The notes under the pieces: generated by a model
Databases searched by the model: none
The model's input: only the letters and a program-made list of their open reading frames with translations
What the model was told of the DNA's origin: nothing
Made by a program: the position numbers and the translations under genes
Assembly (NCBI RefSeq): GCF_020832045.1
Contig: NZ_JAFIFK010000033.1
Location: 1 to 50,934 of the forward strand
Reading direction: 5' to 3'
Length of the DNA: 50,934 bases
DNA from: Halomonas sp.
GTDB taxonomy: Bacteria; Pseudomonadota; Gammaproteobacteria; Pseudomonadales; Halomonadaceae
Shown: positions 36,823-45,420 of the stretch, piece by piece
Position numbering within the stretch: the first letter of the stretch is position 1
How the letters are laid out: each line of letters begins with the position of its first letter

Positions 36823-38076
36823 TTACCCCAGCTTGACCTTGTCGACGCCGATCAGGCGATTGAATACCAGATAAAACACCACCACCACGAACAGCAGAAT
36901 CGAGGCGATTGCCGCCGCCAGTCCCCAGTTAAGGGAGGTCTGCATGTGATACGCGATATAGTTGGTAATGAAACGTCCTGACTGCCCCCCCACTAATGCC
37001 GGTGTGATGTAGTAGCCGATGGAAAGTATGAACACCAGGATGCCCCCGGCGGCGATTCCCGGAATGGTCAGTGGAAAATAGACGCGCCTGAAGCACAGGA
37101 AGGGTCGTCCTCCCAGAGAGCGTGCGGCACGCATGTAACTCGGCGGGATGGTCTTCATCACCGAATAGAGCGGCAAGATCATGAAAGGCAGCAAAATATG
37201 AGTCATGGCCACGATGGTGCCCGTCTTGTTGTGAATCATCTGCCAACGTGCCTCGTCGGCAATGACCCCTATTGCGACCATCATGTCGTTGAGCACACCC
37301 TGCGACTGCAGGATGGCAATCCAGGTCGTGGTGCGCACCAGCAGCGAGGTCCAGAACGGGAGCAACACAAGGATCATCAGCAGGTTCGAATAGCGCAGCG
37401 GCAAACTGGCAAGCAAGAAGGCGACCGGATAGCCAAGTAGCAGGGTCAGGCCGGTAATTACCAGGCTCATCCACAGCGTGCGCCAGAACAGGTTAACGTG
37501 AAGACGCTGAGATTCGGGAGCCCGAACGATCTCGCCATCGGGCGTCAATTGGCGGTCTACCGCTGCCAGATAATAGCTGAGCGTAAGCGGCGTTGACTCG
37601 CGCTCGATCAACTTCCAGGTATCGAGATCGCCCCAATTGGCATTGGCCTCGATAAGCGCTTCCTTATAAGGCGGTTCGAGCGTACCAAGGCTCCGGGCCG
37701 TTCGGGTGATCGTCGAACGCATGCCTGCCTTTTCGTAATTCAGCCGACTCGACAACAGCCCCAGATTACGCGCCTGTTGCCCCTCGCGCAGATCCTCGGC
37801 CAGCGCTGCGTATGCCTCCTCCCCAGGTAGCGTCTCTCTGCCCCAGCCCTCCAGGGCGTCGACCGTACGTGACAGGTGTGTCGAGACTTCAGGATTATCG
37901 ACACTGCGCCACAGCATTTCGAAAATGGGCATGACGAAAGCGACGACCAAAAATAGCAGCAGTGGCGATACCAGCAAGAAAGCCTTGAGCTTCGAGCGCC
38001 TCACGGCGCGACGCAGGCTGACCTTGAGCGGCACGCCATCGGCAGTGGTCAATGGGGAAGCGGGAGAACCGGACAC
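36823..38076 (-). CDS. Polyamine-type ABC transporter permease (PotB-like) with large periplasmic insert
   Basis: 417-aa permease. TM1 (LKAFLLVSPLLLFLVVAFVM) is followed by an unusually long periplasmic segment of about 140 residues before TM2. The core then has the usual five remaining TM helices and the EAA loop (PPSYMRAARSLGGRPFLCFR, then RVYFPLTIPGIAAGGILVFI). I use the GTG at 38076 because GGAGGGG lies 5 nt upstream; a longer frame to 38148 lacks such a site and its extra residues are Cys/His-rich and unlikely. The large insert is known in some proteobacterial Pot-like permeases and may contact the binding protein. Confidence 0.88.
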   Translation of the reverse strand: MSGSPASPLTTADGVPLKVSLRRAVRRSKLKAFLLVSPLLLFLVVAFVMPIFEMLWRSVDNPEVSTHLSRTVDALEGWGRETLPGEEAYAALAEDLREGQQARNLGLLSSRLNYEKAGMRSTITRTARSLGTLEPPYKEALIEANANWGDLDTWKLIERESTPLTLSYYLAAVDRQLTPDGEIVRAPESQRLHVNLFWRTLWMSLVITGLTLLLGYPVAFLLASLPLRYSNLLMILVLLPFWTSLLVRTTTWIAILQSQGVLNDMMVAIGVIADEARWQMIHNKTGTIVAMTHILLPFMILPLYSVMKTIPPSYMRAARSLGGRPFLCFRRVYFPLTIPGIAAGGILVFILSIGYYITPALVGGQSGRFITNYIAYHMQTSLNWGLAAAIASILLFVVVVFYLVFNRLIGVDKVKLG

Positions 38077-38115
38077 TCGTGCCCCTCCGGAAACGTCATG
38101 ACGACAATGAGTCGG

Positions 38116-38143
38116 CGCCACCCGGCAACAATGCCGAGTGGCG
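38116..38143 (-). promoter_or_regulatory. Intercistronic hairpin after the binding-protein gene
   Basis: 12-bp stem with one mismatch (CGCCACCCGGCA / TGCCGAGTGGCG) and a 4-nt loop, between the substrate-binding protein stop and the first permease. There is no T-run, so it is more likely an mRNA-stabilising or partial-attenuation element that keeps the binding protein in excess, as in other ABC operons. Confidence 0.55.
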
Positions 38144-38151
38144 GTCACACC

Positions 38152-39273
38152 TTACTGAGCCAGCCAGGCGTCGAAGCGCTGATTCAGCTCGTCGCTGTAG
38201 TCGGCCCAGAATTCGTCGTCCTTCTGGATCGCGGTAGCGAAGTTGGGCTCATAGGTGGGCATGTGCGGCTCCATCTCGATGCCGGTTTCGGCATGAGTCG
38301 AGACGTACTCCGAGGATGAGAGCCGTGCTGGCCCGTAGGAAATGTATTGCGCCTGGTCGGCAAGCCGCTGAGTGTCGGTAGCGAAGTAGAGGTAATCGCG
38401 CACCTTGTCGAGCTTACCGGTCGGCACCACCCACCCATCCAACTCGAAGACCTGCGCATCCCAGATGATCTCGAAAGGTTGGTTCTCGCTTACCATGGCG
38501 TCGAAGATTCGACCGTTGTAGGCAGAGGCGAAGGCGACCTCCCTATCCGCCAGCAGCTGTGGCGGCTGGGCGCCCTCTTCCCACCAGATCACGTGATCCT
38601 TGATGGTATCGAGCTTGGCAAAGGCACGCTGGATCCCCTCCTCCGTCTCGAGCATGTCGTAGACATCCTCGCGGTCGACGCCATCGGCGATCAGGGCCCA
38701 CTCCATGTTGTTGATCGGGCGCCGCATCAGGGCACGTTGGCCTGGGAAGTTCTCCAGATCGAATACGTCCTCGATGGTGCTTGGCTGATTGTCCTCGGGG
38801 AACATCGCGCTGTTGAAAGCGACGATATTCGAGTAAACGATCGAAGCCACGAAGCACTCGCCCAATGCCCCGTCGACGAAGTCTTCGCTGGGCGGCGTGC
38901 CGTCGGGCGCCGGCGCCAGCAATTCATCGTGGTCGAGGGGCTCTATCAGCCCTTCGGCACAAGCGATCATGGCATCTGCCGGCAGCATGTCGACCAGATC
39001 CCAGGTGACGTTGCCCGCCTGGGACTGGGCCCGCAGGCCGGCCAGCGCATTGGCGCTGCGATCGATATTGACGATCTCGTCGCCGCTCTGCTCCATCCAA
39101 GGCTCGTGGTAAGCCCGCTGCTGACTCATGCTGTAGGCACCACCCCAGGAAACGACGTTGAGCGTCTGCTGGGCCTGTGCAACGGTAGCCAAGCCCAGGG
39201 CCGAGGCGCCCGCGATAGCGCATACCATTACCTGGAGCGCAGGTTTCACTTGCTTCATCTCACCTTTCATCAT
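38152..39273 (-). CDS. Extracellular substrate-binding protein (PotD/PotF-type)
   Basis: 373-aa periplasmic binding protein. A signal peptide (VMVCAIAGASALGLATVAQA) precedes mature QQTLNVVSWGGAYSMSQQRA. Family motifs include WDLVDMLPADAMIACAEGLI, SIVYSNIVAFNS and WALIADGVDREDVYDMLE, plus the aromatic-rich pocket region (HVIWWEEGAQPPQLLADREV). This is the general spermidine/putrescine-type binding-protein fold; the ligand may be a polyamine, choline-related compound or another small cation. GGAAGGGAG precedes the ATG at 39273. It lies 52 nt downstream of the ATPase gene. Confidence 0.9.
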   Translation of the reverse strand: MMKGEMKQVKPALQVMVCAIAGASALGLATVAQAQQTLNVVSWGGAYSMSQQRAYHEPWMEQSGDEIVNIDRSANALAGLRAQSQAGNVTWDLVDMLPADAMIACAEGLIEPLDHDELLAPAPDGTPPSEDFVDGALGECFVASIVYSNIVAFNSAMFPEDNQPSTIEDVFDLENFPGQRALMRRPINNMEWALIADGVDREDVYDMLETEEGIQRAFAKLDTIKDHVIWWEEGAQPPQLLADREVAFASAYNGRIFDAMVSENQPFEIIWDAQVFELDGWVVPTGKLDKVRDYLYFATDTQRLADQAQYISYGPARLSSSEYVSTHAETGIEMEPHMPTYEPNFATAIQKDDEFWADYSDELNQRFDAWLAQ

Positions 39274-39325
39274 CGATCTCCCTTCCTTGTTGTACTTATT
39301 GATACCGCCATATGGCCGACTCGAA

Positions 39326-40471
39326 TCAGGCATCGAGTGCCCGACAGTCGCTGCTGGACCAACCGATGTCGACTGACTGGCCAGGCCTCAGCGAAGGTTG
39401 CCCTTGTGCATTGGGCGTCTTGAGAATGAACTCCTCATTGCCGCACACGCTGACGCGTGTACGCAGATGATCGCCGAGGTAGATCACCTCTCTCACCTCG
39501 GCCCTGAAGCGATTATCGAAGGCAGTGGAATCACCGTTAAGCACCAGCCCGACGCGCTCCGGGCGCAGGGAAATCGTGGTACGCGACCCTATTCCACCGC
39601 ATGCAACGGGCTTGGCCAGCACCGTCTCCCCGCTGTCGAGGCGCACCTGGCACGTGTTGCCGATCGTTTCCGTCACTTCACCGTAGAGCCGATTGTTTTC
39701 GCCGATGAAATTGGCGACGAAGGCATTTTCGGGCGCTTCGTAGAGCGTCTCCGGTGCTGCCAGCTGCTGGACGATGCCATCGTTGAACACGGCGATACGG
39801 TCGGACATGGTGAGCGCTTCGGTCTGATCGTGGGTCACGTAGATCATGCTGACGCCCAGATCGGCATGGATGCGCTTGATCTCGTACTGCATCTCTTCGC
39901 GCAGGTTCTTGTCCAGCGCGCCGAGCGGCTCGTCCATCAGCACCAGCTCGGGTTCGAAGACCAGCGCTCGTGCCAAAGCTACACGCTGCTGCTGGCCGCC
40001 GGACAGCTGCGCAGGTCGGCGGTCGCCGAAATCGTTCAGCCGCACCATGGCCAGTGCCCGCTCGACCTTGCGCTTGGTTTCCGCCTTCGAAAGACGGCGC
40101 ACCTCAAGTGGAAAAGCGAGATTTTCGGTGACCGACATATGCGGAAAGAGGGCATAGTTCTGAAAGACCATGCCGATGCCCCGCTTGTGCGGCGGCAGAT
40201 CGTTGATGGGCTCCCCCTTGAGCAGAATCTGGCCATGGGTAGGGGTCTCGAACCCCGCCATCATCATAAGGCAGGTTGTCTTACCCGACCCGGAGGGCCC
40301 CAGCAGAGTGACGAACTCGCCCTGGTGCACATCCAGGTTGAAGCCCTTCACCACCAGTTCGACGCCATCGTAGCTTTTCTGCACATCGATGAAACGGGCG
40401 AAGGGCGGTGTAGCGTCACGCTCGTCTTGCCTTGCTCTGTCATCACGCTGTTGTTGCAGGCTTACATTCAT
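39326..40471 (-). CDS. Polyamine-type ABC transporter ATP-binding protein (PotA-like)
   Basis: 381-aa ATPase. Walker A is GPSGSGKTT, the Q-loop VFQNYALFPHM, the signature LSGGQQQRVALARAL, Walker B LVLMDEPLGALD and the H-loop YVTHDQTEAL. The C-terminal about 130 residues form a TOBE-type regulatory domain (SLRPERVGLV, EVIYLGDHLRTRVSV). The length fits PotA from the ATG at 40471; the frame continues upstream to 40729, but those residues do not resemble the family. It is the first gene of the importer operon. Confidence 0.9.
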   Translation of the reverse strand: MNVSLQQQRDDRARQDERDATPPFARFIDVQKSYDGVELVVKGFNLDVHQGEFVTLLGPSGSGKTTCLMMMAGFETPTHGQILLKGEPINDLPPHKRGIGMVFQNYALFPHMSVTENLAFPLEVRRLSKAETKRKVERALAMVRLNDFGDRRPAQLSGGQQQRVALARALVFEPELVLMDEPLGALDKNLREEMQYEIKRIHADLGVSMIYVTHDQTEALTMSDRIAVFNDGIVQQLAAPETLYEAPENAFVANFIGENNRLYGEVTETIGNTCQVRLDSGETVLAKPVACGGIGSRTTISLRPERVGLVLNGDSTAFDNRFRAEVREVIYLGDHLRTRVSVCGNEEFILKTPNAQGQPSLRPGQSVDIGWSSSDCRALDA

Positions 40472-40893
40472 GCAGAGTTCCCACTCATGGCCAGCTTCAG
40501 GCGAAGCAACGATACCCATGAGAGCCGGCCATTGTTCTTGTTGGAATTGATTGACCCTATTCCTATGGGGCACCAGTCGCAACCCTTCAAGGTTCAAATA
40601 GCGTTGAACCAGTTTCAGGAAAGTAGAAGCAATTTCGATTAACGGCAAGTTACCAAAAGATACAAATACGTTACTCATTGGCGCTAAAGGATATCTGGCT
40701 GACGTCCCGGTTCGGCATAGACCGTACATTCATGTACAATTCTTGTTCCAATAAGGCGTTTCGGAGTGCGCACCTGCAATAAGACGGGTAACACACACCG
40801 GAGCCGCTAAGCTTGACGTTGTGTAACGTTTTTACGTGCACCCACATGCGTCCCGTTGGGTCCCCGACATAACGTGAACCAGGAGAGCACGAC
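40472..40893. promoter_or_regulatory. Divergent control region between the ABC importer and the BCCT carrier
   Basis: About 420 nt, AT-richer than its surroundings, containing promoters for both directions. Two candidate operators stand out: GGTTCAAATAGCGTTGAACC at 40591-40610 (7-bp arms, 6-nt spacer) and GTACATTCATGTAC at 40724-40737 (6-bp arms, 2-nt spacer). A TTGACG at 40813-40818 could be part of the carrier's promoter, but I see no good -10. A regulator gene is not adjacent. Confidence 0.45.
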
Positions 40894-40965
40894 ATGAACG
40901 GCAGATTCATGCTTCCCTTCCCCTTGCGCCATCCCAGCCTCTTCGTCCTTGAAGGGGGAACGTAA
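40894..40965 (+). CDS. 23-aa leader ORF upstream of the BCCT carrier
   Basis: Short frame starting ATG AAC GGC and ending TAA one base before the carrier's GTG. It has an excellent AGGAG Shine-Dalgarno 8 nt before its ATG, better placed than most genes in the window. The carrier's own GGGGGAA site lies inside the last codons of the leader, so translating ribosomes would pass through and could reinitiate. The peptide is hydrophobic and proline-rich (begins MNGRFMLPFPLRHP). It may be a regulatory leader peptide or a translational coupling device; a protein role is unproven. Confidence 0.55.
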   Translation: MNGRFMLPFPLRHPSLFVLEGGT

Positions 40966-40966
40966 C

Positions 40967-42634
40967 GTGAGCGACTCCAATTATAATGAGCCCGAGAGGA
41001 AGGTAGAGCCCCCTTCGGAAGGCGTGCCGGCACCCGAGGGTCCGGCCAACCTCATCGATACCGACTACGTCATCGGCCAGGACAACACGGCCACCAATAA
41101 GCTCGGCTTCAGTATCGACCTGCACGGTAAGGTCTTCACCATCTCGGCTCTGGTCACGGTTTTCTTCGTGATCCTCACCCTCGCCCTGCAGACGGAGGTC
41201 GAACCGCTGTTCAGCGCCTTGCGCGACTGGCTGACCGGAAATCTGTCATGGTTCTTCCTCCTGGCAGGCAATATTTTCGTGCTGCTGTGCCTGATATTGA
41301 TCGTTTCGCCGCTGGGCAAGGTGCGCATCGGCGGCATGAATGCTAAACCCGACTTCAGCTATACCGGCTGGTTTGCCATGCTGTTCGCCGCCGGCATGGG
41401 GATCGGCCTGATGTTCTACGGCGTCTCCGAACCGATGTCGCACTTCGATGCCGCCATGGGCGGCACCACCGTCGAGGATGGCGTGCGCACCGATTGGGCT
41501 CCGCTCGGCGGCGCCGCCGGCGACCCTTCAGCCGCGGCGAGTCTCGGTATGGCCGCTACGATTTACCACTGGGGGCTTCATCCCTGGGCGATTTATGCCG
41601 TCGTCGCGCTGGCACTGGGCATTTTCTCTTTCAACAAGGGCCTGCCGCTCACCATGCGCTCGATCTTTTACCCCATCCTGGGGGAGCGTGTGTGGGGCTG
41701 GCCCGGGCACATCATCGACATCCTGGCGGTGTTCGCCACCCTGTTCGGCCTCGCCACCTCGTTGGGTATCGGTGCCTCACAGGCTTCTGCCGGGCTAAGC
41801 TTCTTATTCGGTGTTCCCGAGACGGACGCCACCATGGTGATACTCATTCTAGCCATCACCGCCGTGGCCATCCTGTCGATTCTGGCCGGGGTCGACAGGG
41901 GCGTTCGCCGACTCTCCGAGCTCAACATGGGCCTGGCCGTTCTGCTATTGCTGTTCGTCATCATCGTTGGCCCGACACTGCTGATTCTGACCGGCTTCTT
42001 TCAGAATCTGAGTACCTATATCGTCAACCTGCCGGCGCTTTCGAACCCCTTCGGCCGTGAGGATGCCAACTTCAGCCAAGGCTGGACCGCCTTCTATTGG
42101 GCTTGGTGGATCTCCTGGTCGCCCTTCGTCGGCATGTTCATCGCGCGCGTCAGTCGCGGACGCAGCGTGCGCGAATTCCTGATCGCCGTCCTGCTGGTAC
42201 CTTCCTTGGTTTCGGTGCTGTGGATGACCGCCTTTGGCGGCACCGCAATCGACCAACTGGTCGGCGATGGCTTCGAGGGTGTCCGAGATTCAGCGCTGGA
42301 GCTTCAGCTGTTCATGATGCTCGGTGAACTCCCCTTAACGGCGATCACCTCGTTCGTCGGCATTGTGCTGGTCGTGGTATTCTTCATCACCTCGTCGGAC
42401 TCCGGTTCGCTGGTGATCGACACCATCACCGCCGGTGGCAAGGTCGATGCCCCCAAGCCGCAGCGAGTATTCTGGGCCATCATCGAGGGCGTCATCGCCA
42501 TTGCCTTGCTGTTGGGTGGCGGCCTGGTCGCGCTACAAGCAATGGCCGTATCCACTGGATTGCCCTTCACCTTGGTGCTACTGGTGGGTTGCTATGCCAT
42601 CGTCAAAGGCTTGATGAGCGAACCTCGTGCTTGA
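40967..42634 (+). CDS. BCCT family compatible-solute transporter
   Basis: 555-aa carrier for betaine, choline, carnitine or ectoine-type solutes, driven by Na or H. About twelve TM segments follow a 45-residue hydrophilic N-terminus. Signatures are GMGIGLMFYGVSEPMSHF and the helix-8 substrate region AFYWAWWISWSPFVGMFIAR. The Gly-rich stretch AAGMGIGLMFYG is present, with no long cytoplasmic C-terminal tail of the kind that senses osmolarity in BetP. The GTG at 40967 is preferred over a TTG at 40949 because a GGGGGAA site precedes it and the N-terminus then matches family length. Substrate is unresolved; osmoprotectant uptake fits a halophile. Confidence 0.92.
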   Translation: MSDSNYNEPERKVEPPSEGVPAPEGPANLIDTDYVIGQDNTATNKLGFSIDLHGKVFTISALVTVFFVILTLALQTEVEPLFSALRDWLTGNLSWFFLLAGNIFVLLCLILIVSPLGKVRIGGMNAKPDFSYTGWFAMLFAAGMGIGLMFYGVSEPMSHFDAAMGGTTVEDGVRTDWAPLGGAAGDPSAAASLGMAATIYHWGLHPWAIYAVVALALGIFSFNKGLPLTMRSIFYPILGERVWGWPGHIIDILAVFATLFGLATSLGIGASQASAGLSFLFGVPETDATMVILILAITAVAILSILAGVDRGVRRLSELNMGLAVLLLLFVIIVGPTLLILTGFFQNLSTYIVNLPALSNPFGREDANFSQGWTAFYWAWWISWSPFVGMFIARVSRGRSVREFLIAVLLVPSLVSVLWMTAFGGTAIDQLVGDGFEGVRDSALELQLFMMLGELPLTAITSFVGIVLVVVFFITSSDSGSLVIDTITAGGKVDAPKPQRVFWAIIEGVIAIALLLGGGLVALQAMAVSTGLPFTLVLLVGCYAIVKGLMSEPRA

Positions 42635-42651
42635 CCCTGAAAGGTGATGCC

Positions 42652-42673
42652 AGGCGGCCATTGAAGGCCGCCT
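42652..42673 (+). terminator. Hairpin terminator after the BCCT gene
   Basis: Perfect 8-bp stem (AGGCGGCC / GGCCGCCT) with a 6-nt loop, 17 nt after the stop. The T-run behind it is short (GTTT), so strength is uncertain. Confidence 0.6.
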
Positions 42674-42833
42674 CAACGTTTCCCAGGTCCGGGCACCGTC
42701 CCGCGGTGGGCGCTGGCTCACGACAGTAAGGGTGGAAATGAAAAAAATCCGTTACGTCAAGTATTTCTTGAGCGATACGACGACTAGCAACACGGCATCG
42801 CTTCGGGCATATTCCAAATAGATCATTACAACT

Positions 42834-44642
42834 ATGCCCAGGAGCCGTTCTACGCCCATGATGGCACCCGAAGACGCCTTTCGTCTGCTCGCCGATGGCT
42901 TGGGCAAGGCCGGCACTCCCCAGGCGTTCGATCATCTGGTCGAACGTATTTCCACGATTTTCGGCGGGGAGCATGTGCTGATCGGGAAACTGCTTTCCGA
43001 CGAGGCCACCGTGCGTACCGTGGCTTTCTGGTCGAAAGGCGCTCTCCTGCCCGTCTCGGTTTATACGCTGATTGGCACTCCCTGTGAGCATGTGCTCAAT
43101 GATGAAGTGTGCGAATTCACCGCCGACGTTCGTCAACGCTTTCCCGATAGCGCTCTGCTGCAAGAACTCGAAATCGAAAGCTACGTGGGCATTCCGCTGC
43201 GTGCCCCTGATGGCCACCTGATCGGCCTGCTTGCGGTGTTATTCAGCCGGCCGCTCGAGCTGGTCTCTTATGCACGTGAAGTACTTCGAATCGCGGCTGC
43301 CCAAGCAGGTGCCGAGATGGCACGGCGAGCCGAGGAGGAGAAGCGCCGCAGCAGCGACTACCAGATCCAACAGCTGATCTATTGGGACAGCATTACCGGG
43401 CTGCCGAACCGACGATGCTTGATGGAGCGACTGGAGGAGGCCTGCGAACAGGCCCGACTTCGCGACAGCTGCCTGGGCCTGCTCTACCTCGACCTGCAAC
43501 GTTTCCGCCAAATCAACGATACACAAGGGCATGAACTCGGCGACCAGATCCTGGCCGAGATCGCCAGTCGTTTCAGCACCCAGGTCGAGCCGGGCGAGTT
43601 CATTGCCCGCCTGGGGGGAGACGAATTCATGGTGCTGCTCACCGATACCCGGCCGGCCGCCATGGCGCATGCCATAGAGCGCTATCGCAATAGTCTGTTG
43701 CCGCCGATACAGCTGGCGGAGCGCAGCTTCTCGATTTCGGCAAGCGTGGGAGCCGCCATGTTTCCACGCGATGGCGACAACGCCCAGTCGCTGTTTCAAC
43801 ATGCCAGCATTGCGCTCAACCACGCCAAGCGGGACAACAGTCGCACGCGCTTTTTCACTTCCACCATGGCCGACGAGCTGCAGCAGCACGAGATTCTTCA
43901 ACTGCGCTTCAGCGATGCGCTGGCCAAGGGCAAGCTATCGCTCGCCTTCCAGCCCCAGTTCAGCCTCAAGACCGGCAAACTGATCGGTGCCGAGGCCTTG
44001 TGCCGTTGGCACGATGAAATACTCGGGCACGTCAGCCCCGGCACCTTCATTCCGTTGGCCGAAGAGCAGGGGCTGATCCGCCCCTTGGGCGAGTGGGTAC
44101 TGGAGGCCGCCTGTCAGCAGATCATCGCCTGGGAGCGCCAAGGCAAACCGTTCCCGGGACGGCTATGCGTCAACGTATCGGCTCAACAAATGGACGATCC
44201 ACGCCTGGCGGAACACATACAGCGCATCGCCACCCGCGTACCGCCAGGCAAGCTGGGACTTGAGTTGACTGAAAGTGGTCTGATGCGCAACCCCGAGCAG
44301 ACGGTGCGTATCACGCGGGCCCTGTGCAAGGCCGGTTTCAGTCTGGCGATCGACGACTTCGGTACCGGCTATTCTTCGCTCACCTATCTCAAGCGCTTCG
44401 CCGCCGACACCCTGAAAATCGACATGTCATTCGTGCAGGATATGCTCAAGAGCAGCCACGATCACGCCATTGTCTCCACCATCATTGCCATGGCTCAGAC
44501 GCTGGGCATGCTCACCGTGGCCGAGGGCGTCGAGGAGGCCGAACAGGCCGAGGCATTGCGAGCGCTGGGCTGCACCGGGGTCCAGGGCTTTCATTTCGGC
44601 CGGCCGGTGGATGGCAAGACCTTCGCCGAGCTGTGGCTGTAA
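42834..44642 (+). CDS. GAF-GGDEF-EAL cyclic-di-GMP signalling protein
   Basis: 602-aa cytoplasmic protein without TM segments. An N-terminal GAF-like sensor covers about 15-165 (FDHLVERISTIFGGEHVLIG, IESYVGIPLRAPDG). The GGDEF domain follows (DSITGLPNRRC, ARLGGDEFMVLL), then an EAL domain with GAEALCRW, LGLELTESGLM, AIDDFGTGYSS, LKIDMSFV and VAEGVEEAEQ. Both catalytic signatures are intact, so diguanylate cyclase and phosphodiesterase activity are both possible; net direction depends on the GAF ligand. The start is uncertain: ATGs at 42858 and 42861 would remove eight or nine residues. It lies alone, 199 nt after the BCCT gene. Confidence 0.92.
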   Translation: MPRSRSTPMMAPEDAFRLLADGLGKAGTPQAFDHLVERISTIFGGEHVLIGKLLSDEATVRTVAFWSKGALLPVSVYTLIGTPCEHVLNDEVCEFTADVRQRFPDSALLQELEIESYVGIPLRAPDGHLIGLLAVLFSRPLELVSYAREVLRIAAAQAGAEMARRAEEEKRRSSDYQIQQLIYWDSITGLPNRRCLMERLEEACEQARLRDSCLGLLYLDLQRFRQINDTQGHELGDQILAEIASRFSTQVEPGEFIARLGGDEFMVLLTDTRPAAMAHAIERYRNSLLPPIQLAERSFSISASVGAAMFPRDGDNAQSLFQHASIALNHAKRDNSRTRFFTSTMADELQQHEILQLRFSDALAKGKLSLAFQPQFSLKTGKLIGAEALCRWHDEILGHVSPGTFIPLAEEQGLIRPLGEWVLEAACQQIIAWERQGKPFPGRLCVNVSAQQMDDPRLAEHIQRIATRVPPGKLGLELTESGLMRNPEQTVRITRALCKAGFSLAIDDFGTGYSSLTYLKRFAADTLKIDMSFVQDMLKSSHDHAIVSTIIAMAQTLGMLTVAEGVEEAEQAEALRALGCTGVQGFHFGRPVDGKTFAELWL

Positions 44643-44692
44643 GGCAGCATCGACCGCCTGGACATCCGCCTATCTCGCTGATGACGAATCAG

Positions 44693-45418
44693 CTAAGTCC
44701 AAAGCTTGCCAACGGGCGTTTCAACGCCATAGTGCCTCGCCACCTGTGCCTGAAACAGCTCGGCCGTGGCCAGCGCGTCGACCAAAGCGTGGTGTCCCTG
44801 ATAATCCGGTAACCCGTAGCGCCGTCGACTGTCTGCCAGGCGTATCGAAACCGGCGGTCGCCGCATCCAGCGCTGCAGACGTGCCCATAGCGAGAGCCGA
44901 TGCAGCCGCGCTTCCAGCGACATCGTATCGATCATGGGAAAACGCATGCCCTCTCCCAGCCGGGCCTTGACCGCCTCGTTGAGAAACGGCCGCTCGATAT
45001 GACGAAAATGCACCACGACGAGTCGACCTGCCAGCGACTCGAGGAGCTCAGGCAGGATTGCGCTGAAGTCGGGGGCACCGGCCACCTCTGAGTGGGTGAT
45101 GCGATGCAGAGTGACAGAGGTATCGGATAGCGACCGATTGGGGCGGACGACCCAGTAACGCCGCTGCGCCAGCGATATGCGTTTCAGATTGAAAGGCACC
45201 AGGCCGACGCTGACGATGGCGTGACGCTGGGCATCCAGCCCAGTGGTTTCAAGATCTACCGCAACAAGGGGCGCCTCGCCGATAGGCGTATCGGGGTCGA
45301 TGCAGCCGCTGGCAAAGAAGCGCTGCAGTGCAGGATCACCCGTTTCAGCGGCTCGCTGCTGCAGGTAAGCGGGCCAATCGAGCCCTTGGGTACGAGATGG
45401 CAGACGATGGGACAACAC
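44693..45418 (-). CDS. DnaQ-like 3'-5' exonuclease (DEDDh)
   Basis: 241-aa exonuclease. Exo I is VAVDLETTGLD (two metal-binding acidic residues), and Exo III is YQGHHALVDALAT, giving the catalytic His and last Asp. An acidic residue for Exo II is expected in the VVVHFRHIERPFLNEAV stretch. The family trims single-stranded DNA or RNA; without a polymerase fusion the substrate is unclear. It starts 2 nt after the stop of the cNMP/CBS/DUF294 gene, with which it forms an operon, an association seen repeatedly in proteobacteria. Confidence 0.9.
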   Translation of the reverse strand: MLSHRLPSRTQGLDWPAYLQQRAAETGDPALQRFFASGCIDPDTPIGEAPLVAVDLETTGLDAQRHAIVSVGLVPFNLKRISLAQRRYWVVRPNRSLSDTSVTLHRITHSEVAGAPDFSAILPELLESLAGRLVVVHFRHIERPFLNEAVKARLGEGMRFPMIDTMSLEARLHRLSLWARLQRWMRRPPVSIRLADSRRRYGLPDYQGHHALVDALATAELFQAQVARHYGVETPVGKLWT

Positions 45419-45420
45419 GA

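Noticed and set aside
40472..40729. N-terminal extension of the PotA-like ATPase
   Set aside because: The extra 86 residues have no similarity to ABC ATPases, and the ATG at 40471 gives the normal family length.
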